A DNA stretch of 64,000 bases, from assembly GCF_001486505.1 (NCBI RefSeq), contig NZ_LN909065.1:1-64000 (forward strand), in the 5' to 3' direction. Made by a program: the position numbers and the translations under genes. Shown here one piece after another: positions 1-7,992 of this stretch. The stretch is from Paenibacillus rubinfantis (GTDB lineage: Bacteria > Bacillota > Bacilli > Paenibacillales > Paenibacillaceae). Position 1 is the first letter of the stretch. Each line of letters begins with the position of its first letter. The notes under the pieces are model-generated. The model worked only from the letters and a program-made list of their open reading frames with translations, did not search any database and had not been told where the DNA came from.

Positions 1-465
<465 letters not shown>

Positions 466-684
466 ACAACACCCCAAAAAGTGACGCGAGGCTTCGAAGG
501 TAATTCCGATTACTTTTCGGGGACCCCGGGAACAAGTAGGGGCTAACACGCAAATCAAGTTTCGTATCCAGTTTTCAGGGAGCAAGTATGGATCTGATGT
601 AACCCAAGAGGTTATTTCAGTGAAGTAGGCTCACAGCATTTGGCGATGCTGTTTCCTGTTACATATTTGATGAATCAAAACCCG

Positions 685-801
685 TTTGGTGGCGATGGCG
701 GAGGGGTTCCACACGTTCCCATCCCGAACACGACTGTTAAGCCCTCCAGCGCCGATGGTACTTGGACCGAAGGGTCCTGGGAGAGTAGGACGCCGCCAAG
801 C
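685..801 (+). rRNA. 5S ribosomal RNA
   Basis: About 117 nt with the typical Firmicute 5S layout: TTTGGTGGCGATGGCGG at the 5' end, the CCCGAACACGA loop in the middle, and a 3' end (GACGCCGCCAAGC) that pairs with the 5' end. It follows the 23S gene on the same strand and is followed at once by an intrinsic terminator, so it is the last gene of the rRNA operon. Ends are good to a few bases. Confidence 0.96.
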
Positions 802-810
802 AAAAGGAAA

Positions 811-846
811 AGAGCATTACCGTTGATTCGGTAGTGCTCTTTTTGT
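811..846 (+). terminator. Rho-independent terminator of the rRNA operon
   Basis: A 12-bp stem (AGAGCATTACCG / CGGTAGTGCTCT, with one G-U pair) and a 6-nt loop, followed by a T run. It lies 10 nt after the 5S gene. Confidence 0.92.
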
Positions 847-856
847 GTTTCTGTGT

Positions 857-1146
857 AAAAAACTGCATTTTTACAGGTATTTCAATCAATCTGTGGATCG
901 ATGCTCAAAAAGCTGTATTTTTGCAGGAATGTTCCTTGGACCGATGCGACCGTTAGTAAAATAAGTGTGTATATGCAGTTATTTTCGGAGTATTCGCCGA
1001 TTTTGGGGAAATAGATGCTACAGTGCATTTATTTTCGGCGATTCCAACGAATTCCGGCCCAATGTGCTAAATTAAGTGCATTATTGCAGCTATTGAGCCT
1101 AAATTGCCGGAAATGCGCAAAAATAGATGCACTGGTGCAACTATTT
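857..1146. repeat. Array of six degenerate palindromes, about 50-60 bp apart
   Basis: This fills most of the 580-nt gene-poor stretch after the rRNA operon. Six related units of about 26 nt begin near 857, 907, 958, 1008, 1068 and 1120. Each approximates the inverted repeat AAATAG-TGCA-N4-TGCA-CTATTT. For example, the last unit reads AAATAGATGCAC then TGGTGCAACTATTT. The 25-35 nt between units are not alike. The element type is not known to me; it resembles dispersed intergenic palindromes rather than CRISPR, because units are divergent and spacers uneven. Confidence 0.7.
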
Positions 1147-1210
1147 CAGTGCTAATGCAGCCAAGGTCAGCCATCGCTCCGAAGGAAAAGAAATTTGGAG
1201 GAAAAGAAAC

Positions 1211-1321
1211 ATGACTTCATTTCAAAAACTAGGTATGATGAGAATCGTGAAATGGAGGTTCGGCTATACTTTCATCTCCTGGGAAGCCATTCGTGATCTT
1301 CAGCGGAACGGCTTGACCTAA
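1211..1321 (+). CDS. Possible small protein, 36 aa
   Basis: A short frame starts at an ATG 9 nt downstream of a perfect GGAGG (1197-1201). The product is basic and hydrophobic (MTSFQKLGMM start, RNGLT end), with no recognised family. The open frame also extends upstream into the palindrome array, but the ribosome-binding site points to the internal ATG. There is no terminator before the next gene at 1424. It could equally be a chance frame in a non-coding leader. Confidence 0.3.
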   Translation: MTSFQKLGMMRIVKWRFGYTFISWEAIRDLQRNGLT

Positions 1322-1423
1322 GCTACTATGGAACATCAAAGCACCTAATGCGGCACGCTTGCGCAACAAACGATAGAGAAGAAGCGTCTAACTTTATACA
1401 TCGACAACTAGAGAGGTAGACAG

Positions 1424-3682
1424 ATGAAAACAAAAGGAATGATGATTTTGGGAGCTGTTCTTGGCTCCTTTCTTATTTCAGCAGGAGGTGCGGCTGCGGC
1501 CGAACGGTTTTCGGATCTCCAACATGTGAAGTGGGCGGAAGACAGAATAAACTATATGGCTGACAGGGGGACTGTTGCCGGATATGGGGATGGGAAGTTT
1601 GCGCCAGACAAGCCAGTGACTCGAGCGCAAGCCGTAACTTTTATGGTGCGGGAGCTTTATCCAGAGCAACTGCAATCCGGAGCGGTTCGCACGAGCTATT
1701 CTGATGTTCCAACCACACATCCTTTTTATCGCGAAATTAGTGTTGCGGAGAAAAATGGACTGGCCAGCGGATTTCCCGACGGCACATTCCACCCCGATAC
1801 GGCGATGAGCCGCGCGGAGACGGCTGCCTTTTTAACTCGCGCCTATGCACTTGTGAGTGGCAAGCAACCTGTAAACTTAACAGATGTCCATGATCATTGG
1901 GCCGCCGCGCCGATCCATGTCATGAGCTCTAACGGACTCCTTGGTGGATATCCAGATGGCACGTATCGTCCGGATCGAACCGTCACGCGGGCGGAGTTTT
2001 CCGTCTTTCTATCACGGGTGATTCGATTCGAACGCCAAACCGCCATCGTGGCGCAGGATTGGGACAAGCTGATCTCCTATATGACCATCAGCGAGCAAGT
2101 AGGCCAAATGCTAATGCCAGACATCAGGCAATGGAATGGCCAAGCGACAACAACAGTCAACGAAGGATTGAAGGACCGCATTCACGGTCAGGACCTCGGA
2201 GGACTTATTCTTTTTGATAAAAATATTATCGACGCACGTCAGATCGTAAAGCTCACCCATGATATACAACAAGAAGCAGGGGATATTCCTCTCTTTCTCG
2301 GCATTGATCAAGAAGGAGGCGTGATTAAGCGTATCCCAGGGGGAACCAATCTGCCGGGGCAAATGGCGCTTGGGGCAACCGGAGACGCGGCGCTGGCCGA
2401 AGCGGCCGGAAAGCTTACGGGAGAGGAGTTGAAGGCGCTGGGGCTACAGGTCAATTTTGCTCCGGTGCTCGATGTGAACAGCAATCCGGATAACCCCATC
2501 ATCGGAATGCGTTCTTTTAGCTCGGATGCGGACCTGGTATCACGCCTTGGCCTTGCAACGATCCAAGGGCTGCGACAATCCGGGGTGATCGCGGCGGTGA
2601 AGCATTTTCCGGGGCATGGAGATACGACGGTTGACTCGCATTTGGGATTGCCTGTACTGACGCATAGTCGAGATCGGCTAGATGCGGTGGAACTCAAGCC
2701 ATTTCGAGCGGCTATCGACGGTGGGGTGGAGATGATCATGACCGCCCATATCGCCTTCCCTTCGGTAGATCATGAACTTGTGACATCACTTAAGGACGGA
2801 AGCAGCGTACCGATTCCAGCGACTTTATCGAAGAAGGTGCTAACCGGCCTGCTCCGGGAGGAGCTTGGTTATCAAGGAATCATCATATCGGATGCCTTCA
2901 CGATGAATGGGATCGCGGAGCATTTTGGGGAGAATCAAGCGGTAGAACGAGCCGTCAACGCCGGTGTCGATATCATCCTGATGCCGCAGGACCCAGCAGC
3001 GGCCCATCAAACGCTGGTTCAAGCGGTGAAGAAGGGAACGATTCCGGCCGAAACCATCCACGAGTCAGTGAAGCGTATCTTGGAGCTGAAATCGAAATAC
3101 GGGTTGTTTGATCAAAAAGCAAGCCTCACGCAGAAGCTAGGCGCACTGAAAACTATCGGCTCTGAAGCGCACCGCGCGGTGGGAAGAGAAATTGCGGAAC
3201 GTGCGGCTACCGTTTTGGCCAGCCGTGACGGTGCCCAGCCGGATCCGATTCGATCAGGAGACCGGGTCGTTATTGCCGCAGTCGATCAGGAGCAGGCGGA
3301 GCAGCTTCAGCGACAGTTGGCGAAAGCCAGCAGCAACCTTTCGCTAACAACAGAAATTTCCATCTTTGGTCAAGGCAAAATATCAGAGACCCTTCAAAGG
3401 ATGGAGAAGGCGGATTACGTTATTTTGGCCTCCTATCAATTCCGTAATGTAGCTAGTCAATTCGGTTGGGCCGAGGTTCAGACGATGATTAATGACCTAA
3501 ACAAGCAAAATACGCGGTACACGTTATTATCGCTTGGCAATCCGTACGAGATGATCTATGTGCAGAACATCAGGTCAGGGCTTGCCGTTTACGGAAAGCA
3601 AGAGCCTAATACCCATGCCGGGATCCAAGTGTTGCTCGGTCAGTTGAAAGCCAACGGGAGATTGCCCGTGAGTACGAAATAA
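1424..3682 (+). CDS. SLH-domain family 3 glycoside hydrolase (beta-N-acetylglucosaminidase type)
   Basis: 752 aa, exported. A signal peptide spans about residues 1-26. Three S-layer homology domains follow (about 28-78, 91-141 and 151-200), each with the GYxDGxFxPDxxVTRAE pattern, and should anchor the enzyme to the cell wall. The GH3 catalytic domain (about 215-560) has the NagZ signature KHFPGHGDTTVDSH (393-406) with its His/Asp acid-base pair, and the nucleophile Asp in IISDAFTM (D490). A C-terminal region completes the Bacillus-type NagZ. The expected reaction is release of GlcNAc from muropeptides during wall recycling. The related Bacillus enzyme is a lipoprotein or secreted protein; the SLH anchor replaces that here. 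RBS GAGAGG precedes the ATG. Confidence 0.93.
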   Translation: MKTKGMMILGAVLGSFLISAGGAAAAERFSDLQHVKWAEDRINYMADRGTVAGYGDGKFAPDKPVTRAQAVTFMVRELYPEQLQSGAVRTSYSDVPTTHPFYREISVAEKNGLASGFPDGTFHPDTAMSRAETAAFLTRAYALVSGKQPVNLTDVHDHWAAAPIHVMSSNGLLGGYPDGTYRPDRTVTRAEFSVFLSRVIRFERQTAIVAQDWDKLISYMTISEQVGQMLMPDIRQWNGQATTTVNEGLKDRIHGQDLGGLILFDKNIIDARQIVKLTHDIQQEAGDIPLFLGIDQEGGVIKRIPGGTNLPGQMALGATGDAALAEAAGKLTGEELKALGLQVNFAPVLDVNSNPDNPIIGMRSFSSDADLVSRLGLATIQGLRQSGVIAAVKHFPGHGDTTVDSHLGLPVLTHSRDRLDAVELKPFRAAIDGGVEMIMTAHIAFPSVDHELVTSLKDGSSVPIPATLSKKVLTGLLREELGYQGIIISDAFTMNGIAEHFGENQAVERAVNAGVDIILMPQDPAAAHQTLVQAVKKGTIPAETIHESVKRILELKSKYGLFDQKASLTQKLGALKTIGSEAHRAVGREIAERAATVLASRDGAQPDPIRSGDRVVIAAVDQEQAEQLQRQLAKASSNLSLTTEISIFGQGKISETLQRMEKADYVILASYQFRNVASQFGWAEVQTMINDLNKQNTRYTLLSLGNPYEMIYVQNIRSGLAVYGKQEPNTHAGIQVLLGQLKANGRLPVSTK

Positions 3683-3700
3683 ATAGAAGCATCAAGGATA

Positions 3701-3728
3701 AGCCGCGCTTAGCGCGGCTTTATTTTAT
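3701..3728 (+). terminator. Intrinsic terminator after the glycosidase
   Basis: A GC-rich hairpin (AGCCGCGC / GCGCGGCT) is followed by TTTATTTTATT. It lies about 20 nt after the stop codon and separates the glycosidase from the two-component operon. Confidence 0.88.
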
Positions 3729-3839
3729 TACAGGGAAGGAAAAGGTCGGATGATGTGGAAATGGATTAGGTAGTCGCAAAGATGCTTCCGTTAACGATGG
3801 TATTTAAAGCGAGGAAATGCAGCGAGTGAGGGATGTAGC

Positions 3840-4517
3840 TTGAAAAGAAAAGTATTATATATCGAAGATAATGAGAAAATCGGCGGTTGGGTCAAAGAAG
3901 AACTGGAGCAGCGTGGATTCTTAGTGCAGTGGCTGCTGTCCGGGGAAGCTGCTGAACGAGAAGTGAGCCAGCATGACGTCGTCATTTTGGATATTATGTT
4001 GCCGGGATTAGACGGATTTACGGTGGGAAAACGATTAAAAAAGGCGGCTCCTGCCGTTCCTATTTTGCTGTTATCTGCTCGAACCTCGATAGAAGACAAG
4101 GTGGACGGGTTACAATTTGCGGATGACTATTTAACGAAACCTTTCCACACGGAGGAACTGGTGGCTAGATTGGAAGTATTAATTCGTCGAATGGGTGGAA
4201 CCCCTTCCGAACGCATCTCATTAGGAAATCAGATTGAAGTTGACCCAGAAGGCCAGATGGTATATGACAAACACACCGGAGAGGAAATTATCTTAACCGG
4301 GAAGCAACATCAGATCTTGATGTACTTTTTGCGGCACCCCAATCAAGTTTTGCCCAAAGAACAGATCTATGAAGCCATTTGGCAAGAACCTTATATCACA
4401 GGGGATAAAACGATTATGGTGCATATCCATCGATTGCGTCAAAAGCTGGAGCGTTATCCGGATTCCCCGGAGATCATTGAAACGTTAAAAGGAATAGGGT
4501 ATCGGGTGAAGTTATGA
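3840..4517 (+). CDS. OmpR-family two-component response regulator
   Basis: 225 aa from a TTG start with GTGAGGG upstream. The N-terminal receiver domain has the phospho-acceptor Asp51 in VVILDIMLPGLDGF and the conserved Lys in YLTKPF. The loop before ADDYLTKPF is one residue shorter than in most relatives. The C-terminal winged helix spans about 125-225. The stop codon overlaps the start of the histidine kinase by 4 nt, so the two are co-translated. The likely target is the ABC-2 exporter immediately downstream. The ligand or stress cannot be read from the sequence. Confidence 0.93.
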   Translation: MKRKVLYIEDNEKIGGWVKEELEQRGFLVQWLLSGEAAEREVSQHDVVILDIMLPGLDGFTVGKRLKKAAPAVPILLLSARTSIEDKVDGLQFADDYLTKPFHTEELVARLEVLIRRMGGTPSERISLGNQIEVDPEGQMVYDKHTGEEIILTGKQHQILMYFLRHPNQVLPKEQIYEAIWQEPYITGDKTIMVHIHRLRQKLERYPDSPEIIETLKGIGYRVKL

Positions 4518-5524
4518 AGCAGAATGGATCCTTATTTCGTCGTTTTCTCAAATTACATTTTCTGTTTATCTTTCTTCCTCCAATCATTCTTATTAGCTTC
4601 AGCGCGTTTTTTGGGGTTTCCGGTATTCAAGTCCAAGAAATAAATACCTTAAACCTTTTTCACCTTACTGTACTGTTGTTTGGTTTTATTATTGTTGCCT
4701 TTGTGATCTTATCCTGGCGATTCTTCTTAAACCTGCAGCGACGTCTCGCCGATTTACAAGGAGTCATGTCACTTTCAGCTAGAAACAATGTGTTCCCTAG
4801 CCCCATTCCTGTTCTAGCGGATCGGATGGATGAGATCGACCAGTTAGGGAGTTCTTTTAATTGGATGATTCAACAGCTTGAAGATAGTCGCCGGCAAGCC
4901 CAGGAAGAGGAAGTATTGCGCCATCGACTGATTGCGAATCTATCCCACGACTTACGAACGCCACTGACCATTTTGAGAGGACATGTCACCCGATTAAATA
5001 AAGAAGTTGTAAGTATAGAAGGTCAGCTCTCATTAACCGAAATGAATCAGACGATTACCAGAGTCGGGGATTTAATGGATGATTTACTTTCCTATACCTT
5101 GCTAACCTCAGGGAAACATCCATTTGAACCCGTTTCCACCGACATGGCACGTTTAGTAAGAGCAGCGGTTGCTTCGTGGTATCCTGTTTTTGAAGACAAC
5201 CAAATCCAGCTTGATGCTGATTTACCGGCGGAGGAGACTTTTTATTGGGAAGTTGATCCGAAATGGATGATCCGGGTCTTGGATAATTTATTTCAGAATA
5301 TTGTTCGGCATGCAGCAGAGGGGAAATATGCGAACATTGGTGTTAATGTTGAAAATGAACAAATCATTGTTGCCGACAAAGGTCCAGGTATGGACAACAC
5401 CTCCGATGAACGTGGAGCAGGCATCGGCTTATCCATTTGTCATACCATGTTGAAGAGAATGGGCCTGCAAGCCAACTTTACCTCTAATGAAAAAGGCACA
5501 AGAGTCGTTATTATTCGTGTTTAA
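4514..5524 (+). CDS. Sensor histidine kinase
   Basis: 336 aa. Two membrane helices (about 13-35 and 48-72) are separated by only a very short external loop, so it probably senses within the membrane or through a partner. A HAMP-like linker leads to the dimerisation box LIANLSHDLRTPLT with phospho-His145. The ATP-binding domain has an N box, a G1 box written DKGPGM instead of the usual DxGxGI, and G2 GAGIGLSICHTM. Short-loop kinases next to ABC exporters in Firmicutes often respond to antimicrobial peptides; that role here is inferred from context only. Confidence 0.92.
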   Translation: MKQNGSLFRRFLKLHFLFIFLPPIILISFSAFFGVSGIQVQEINTLNLFHLTVLLFGFIIVAFVILSWRFFLNLQRRLADLQGVMSLSARNNVFPSPIPVLADRMDEIDQLGSSFNWMIQQLEDSRRQAQEEEVLRHRLIANLSHDLRTPLTILRGHVTRLNKEVVSIEGQLSLTEMNQTITRVGDLMDDLLSYTLLTSGKHPFEPVSTDMARLVRAAVASWYPVFEDNQIQLDADLPAEETFYWEVDPKWMIRVLDNLFQNIVRHAAEGKYANIGVNVENEQIIVADKGPGMDNTSDERGAGIGLSICHTMLKRMGLQANFTSNEKGTRVVIIRV

Positions 5525-5580
5525 CCTAAAGGTAATCCAGAAGTAAACCTCACGATAGCCGCGATGTAACTTTGCTTCCT

Positions 5581-5586
5581 TATAAT
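5581..5586 (+). promoter_or_regulatory. Possible -10 element before the ABC exporter operon
   Basis: A perfect TATAAT lies 37 nt before the chosen TTG start. No good -35 is visible at 17 bp spacing, so the promoter may need an activator such as the adjacent response regulator. An in-frame ATG at 5585 overlaps this hexamer, which argues against that ATG being the real start. Confidence 0.45.
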
Positions 5587-5617
5587 GGCAACCATAACAG
5601 GAAAGGAAGTGTTAGGG

Positions 5618-6331
5618 TTGATAGAAATTGAGAACTTAGTCAAACGTCGCGGAACACAAGAAATCTTATCTGGGATCAGTTTTAAAGCTAGACCAGGCAG
5701 AGTGACTGGTTTTTTAGGGCCAAATGGGGCTGGCAAAAGTTCTACCCTACGCATATTGCTTGGATTAGATCGTGCCACTTCAGGGACTGCGCTCATTCAT
5801 GGCAAGCCGTTCGCTCAATTACATAATCCTCTAACTGCAGTAGGTGCTGCATTGGACGGATCTGGAGCCCATCGCAGCCGAACAGGGCGGGCCCACTTGC
5901 GTTGGATGGCTCATGCCGCAGGATTGCCTCGCGTCCGTGTCGAGGAAGTTCTGGAAATCGCAAGTCTTACGAAGGTAGCGAATCAAAGAGTGGGGAAATA
6001 TTCCCTTGGAATGGGGAAGAGACTCGGAATCGCAGCTGCACTGCTGGGAGATCCCGAGATCTTGATTCTAGATGAACCGGTAAACGGGCTTGACCCGGAA
6101 GGCATCCGTTGGATCCGAACGTTTCTGCGTGAACGTGCGGCAGCCGGGAATACCGTGTTACTATCCAGCCATCTCATGGGAGAACTTGCGGAGACGGTTG
6201 ATGACGTGGTTATCATCAAGCATGGAGTCATCGTTGCAGATGGAACGTTGGAGGAGGTCACCGCCAATTATTCCTCGTTGGAGGAAGCTTTTTTTGCGCT
6301 GACATCTGACAAAACAGGTGACGGTGTATGA
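5618..6331 (+). CDS. ABC transporter ATP-binding protein (ABC-2 exporter type)
   Basis: 237 aa from TTG 5618, which has AGGAAAGGAAG upstream; the ATG at 5585 lies inside a -10-like hexamer. It has Walker A GPNGAGKSST, the signature YSLGMGKRLGIA, Walker B EILILDEPVNGLDPEG and a switch His in LLSSHLM. These are typical of subunits that power ABC-2 exporters, such as drug, lantibiotic-immunity or bacitracin-type pumps. It overlaps the first permease gene by 4 nt and is the first gene of a three-gene exporter. Confidence 0.92.
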   Translation: MIEIENLVKRRGTQEILSGISFKARPGRVTGFLGPNGAGKSSTLRILLGLDRATSGTALIHGKPFAQLHNPLTAVGAALDGSGAHRSRTGRAHLRWMAHAAGLPRVRVEEVLEIASLTKVANQRVGKYSLGMGKRLGIAAALLGDPEILILDEPVNGLDPEGIRWIRTFLRERAAAGNTVLLSSHLMGELAETVDDVVIIKHGVIVADGTLEEVTANYSSLEEAFFALTSDKTGDGV

Positions 6332-7077
6332 GAGCATTTCACGCAGAAGTATCTAAATTGCTCTCCTTGCCGGGCATTTGGCTTGCCTTTCTGATTGGGG
6401 TTGTTGCTCCTGCATTTATTGCTGCCATGGACGGTCATGCCCAAAAAGAAGAGATTATCGCGGGAATCAGCACGCGGCTGTCGGAAGTGGGTTATATTGG
6501 ACTAGCTCTTGGTGTGCAAGGTGTCATTATTCTCGGTGTGCTTGCTGTCAGCAGTGAATATTTGACCGAAAGCAGTGAATCCGGTGGAGGACAGCAAATT
6601 CGAACGAGTTTAACGGTAGTTTCATCTAGGTTACATTTCATTCTAGCCAAAGCAGCTGCGGTAGCTCTCATCAGCCTATTAATGAGTGTTATTGCGATTT
6701 CGACCACTTTGGCAGCCACTCATTTTATCCTTGGGGAATTTACCCCTGTGTTCGAATACTCCAAGCTGTTTGGGGTGGTTTGTTACTGGGTATTTACGGC
6801 TCTCTTGGCATTGGGTATCACGGTACTCACAAAGAATGGTATGATTCCGCTTGCGGTCCTCATCATGAATACCTCGTTTGTATCCTTTAGTTTCTTGCTT
6901 TCCAAGCTTACCAAGCTGGCGTTATATTTGCCCGACCGAGTTGGAATCGAAATGTTTATGGTAACGGGCGATAGCTTTCTTCCTCCGTTTATGGGAGGCT
7001 TAGTGATGTTCACCTGGGTATTGATCCTTTTCATTGTTGCTTCTATTGTCTTCAGTAGGAGGGATATTGCCTCATGA
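6328..7077 (+). CDS. ABC-2 type permease, first copy
   Basis: 249 aa with about six predicted membrane helices. The start (MRAFHAEVSKLLSLPGIWL) closely parallels the start of the next gene, showing that the two permeases are paralogues arising by duplication. It is joined by 4-nt overlaps to both neighbours. It probably forms a heterodimeric channel with the second permease and is driven by the upstream ATPase. The substrate is unknown. Confidence 0.88.
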   Translation: MRAFHAEVSKLLSLPGIWLAFLIGVVAPAFIAAMDGHAQKEEIIAGISTRLSEVGYIGLALGVQGVIILGVLAVSSEYLTESSESGGGQQIRTSLTVVSSRLHFILAKAAAVALISLLMSVIAISTTLAATHFILGEFTPVFEYSKLFGVVCYWVFTALLALGITVLTKNGMIPLAVLIMNTSFVSFSFLLSKLTKLALYLPDRVGIEMFMVTGDSFLPPFMGGLVMFTWVLILFIVASIVFSRRDIAS

Positions 7078-7817
7078 GGAAGCTGACGCGAATCCTGCAT
7101 GCTGAACTAGCCAAACTCATATCATTACCTTCGGTATGGCTTACACTTATAGGTACATTTATTCTGAATTTAGGGATAATTGCAGCTTATGTTTCGCTTA
7201 GTCTTAAAGAGCCAGGAGGATCGAGAAATATACTGAATCTTGGGATTTCCTCTATGGGGTATCTTCAAGTAGGATTCATGATTCTTGGGATCTTGGTAGC
7301 TTGTTCGGAGTACAACGGGGGACAGATTCGAACGACCTTAGCGGCGATGCCATGGCGGGGGCTTCAATTTACCAGCAAGCATATAGCGGTAGCCATAATT
7401 ACGATTCCCGCAGCGTTTTTGATGGTTGCCTCAAGTATGCTATATACATGGATCAGAGTGAGAGAAGGAGCCGCAGGGTTTGAAATCGATGCAATGATCG
7501 AGGTATTAGCAGGTGCAACAGGTTATCTGACATTATCTACATTACTCAGTGCAGCTATAGGTGCTTTACTCAGACGAACCACTCCAGCTTTAGTGATCTT
7601 GCTTGGCTATGATTTCATCATCAGTCCGTTGTTGAGGAATTCTCAGTTTAAGTCTAAAAACGTTCTACCGGATGCGGCCGGATCTTACATGTATAGGGTG
7701 CCTTCCCCTGTGGAGCTGAACGCTCTTACACCGTTGCAGGGGACAGGGGTGTTCTTGATATGGACACTTGTCTTTGTTGTGGTGGCTTTGGTGGTTTATC
7801 GTAAGATGGATGCGTAG
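7074..7817 (+). CDS. ABC-2 type permease, second copy
   Basis: 247 aa, about six membrane helices. The N-terminal ILHAELAKLISLPSVWL motif matches the equivalent part of the upstream permease. It is the last gene of the two-component/ABC operon. No strong hairpin follows; the 175 nt to the helicase gene are AT-rich and hold nothing I can name. The arrangement of one ATPase with two permeases resembles lantibiotic self-protection exporters (LanFEG), but no bacteriocin precursor is present. Confidence 0.87.
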   Translation: MRKLTRILHAELAKLISLPSVWLTLIGTFILNLGIIAAYVSLSLKEPGGSRNILNLGISSMGYLQVGFMILGILVACSEYNGGQIRTTLAAMPWRGLQFTSKHIAVAIITIPAAFLMVASSMLYTWIRVREGAAGFEIDAMIEVLAGATGYLTLSTLLSAAIGALLRRTTPALVILLGYDFIISPLLRNSQFKSKNVLPDAAGSYMYRVPSPVELNALTPLQGTGVFLIWTLVFVVVALVVYRKMDA

Positions 7818-7992
7818 GTGAAGTGATGAGCTCGGTTATTTGTCCTGGGGTCAAGGAACAATTCGGATTTTGAATAGAATTTTGTACAAAAACTTGTATT
7901 ACCGGGAAGCAGCTTGTAAAGTTAAATAGATTGTTTTATTCTGTAGAAATGCTTATTTATTTGAAGAGAACGTTTGTGAACGAGGATCAAGA

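Noticed and set aside
466-684. Possible tRNA in the 23S-5S spacer
   Set aside because: No cloverleaf or T-loop sequence could be found.
640-834. Open frame across the 5S rRNA gene
   Set aside because: It lies entirely over 5S rRNA and its terminator; no ribosome-binding site.
857-1146. The palindrome array as a CRISPR
   Set aside because: Units are divergent palindromes, spacing is uneven, and no cas genes are present.
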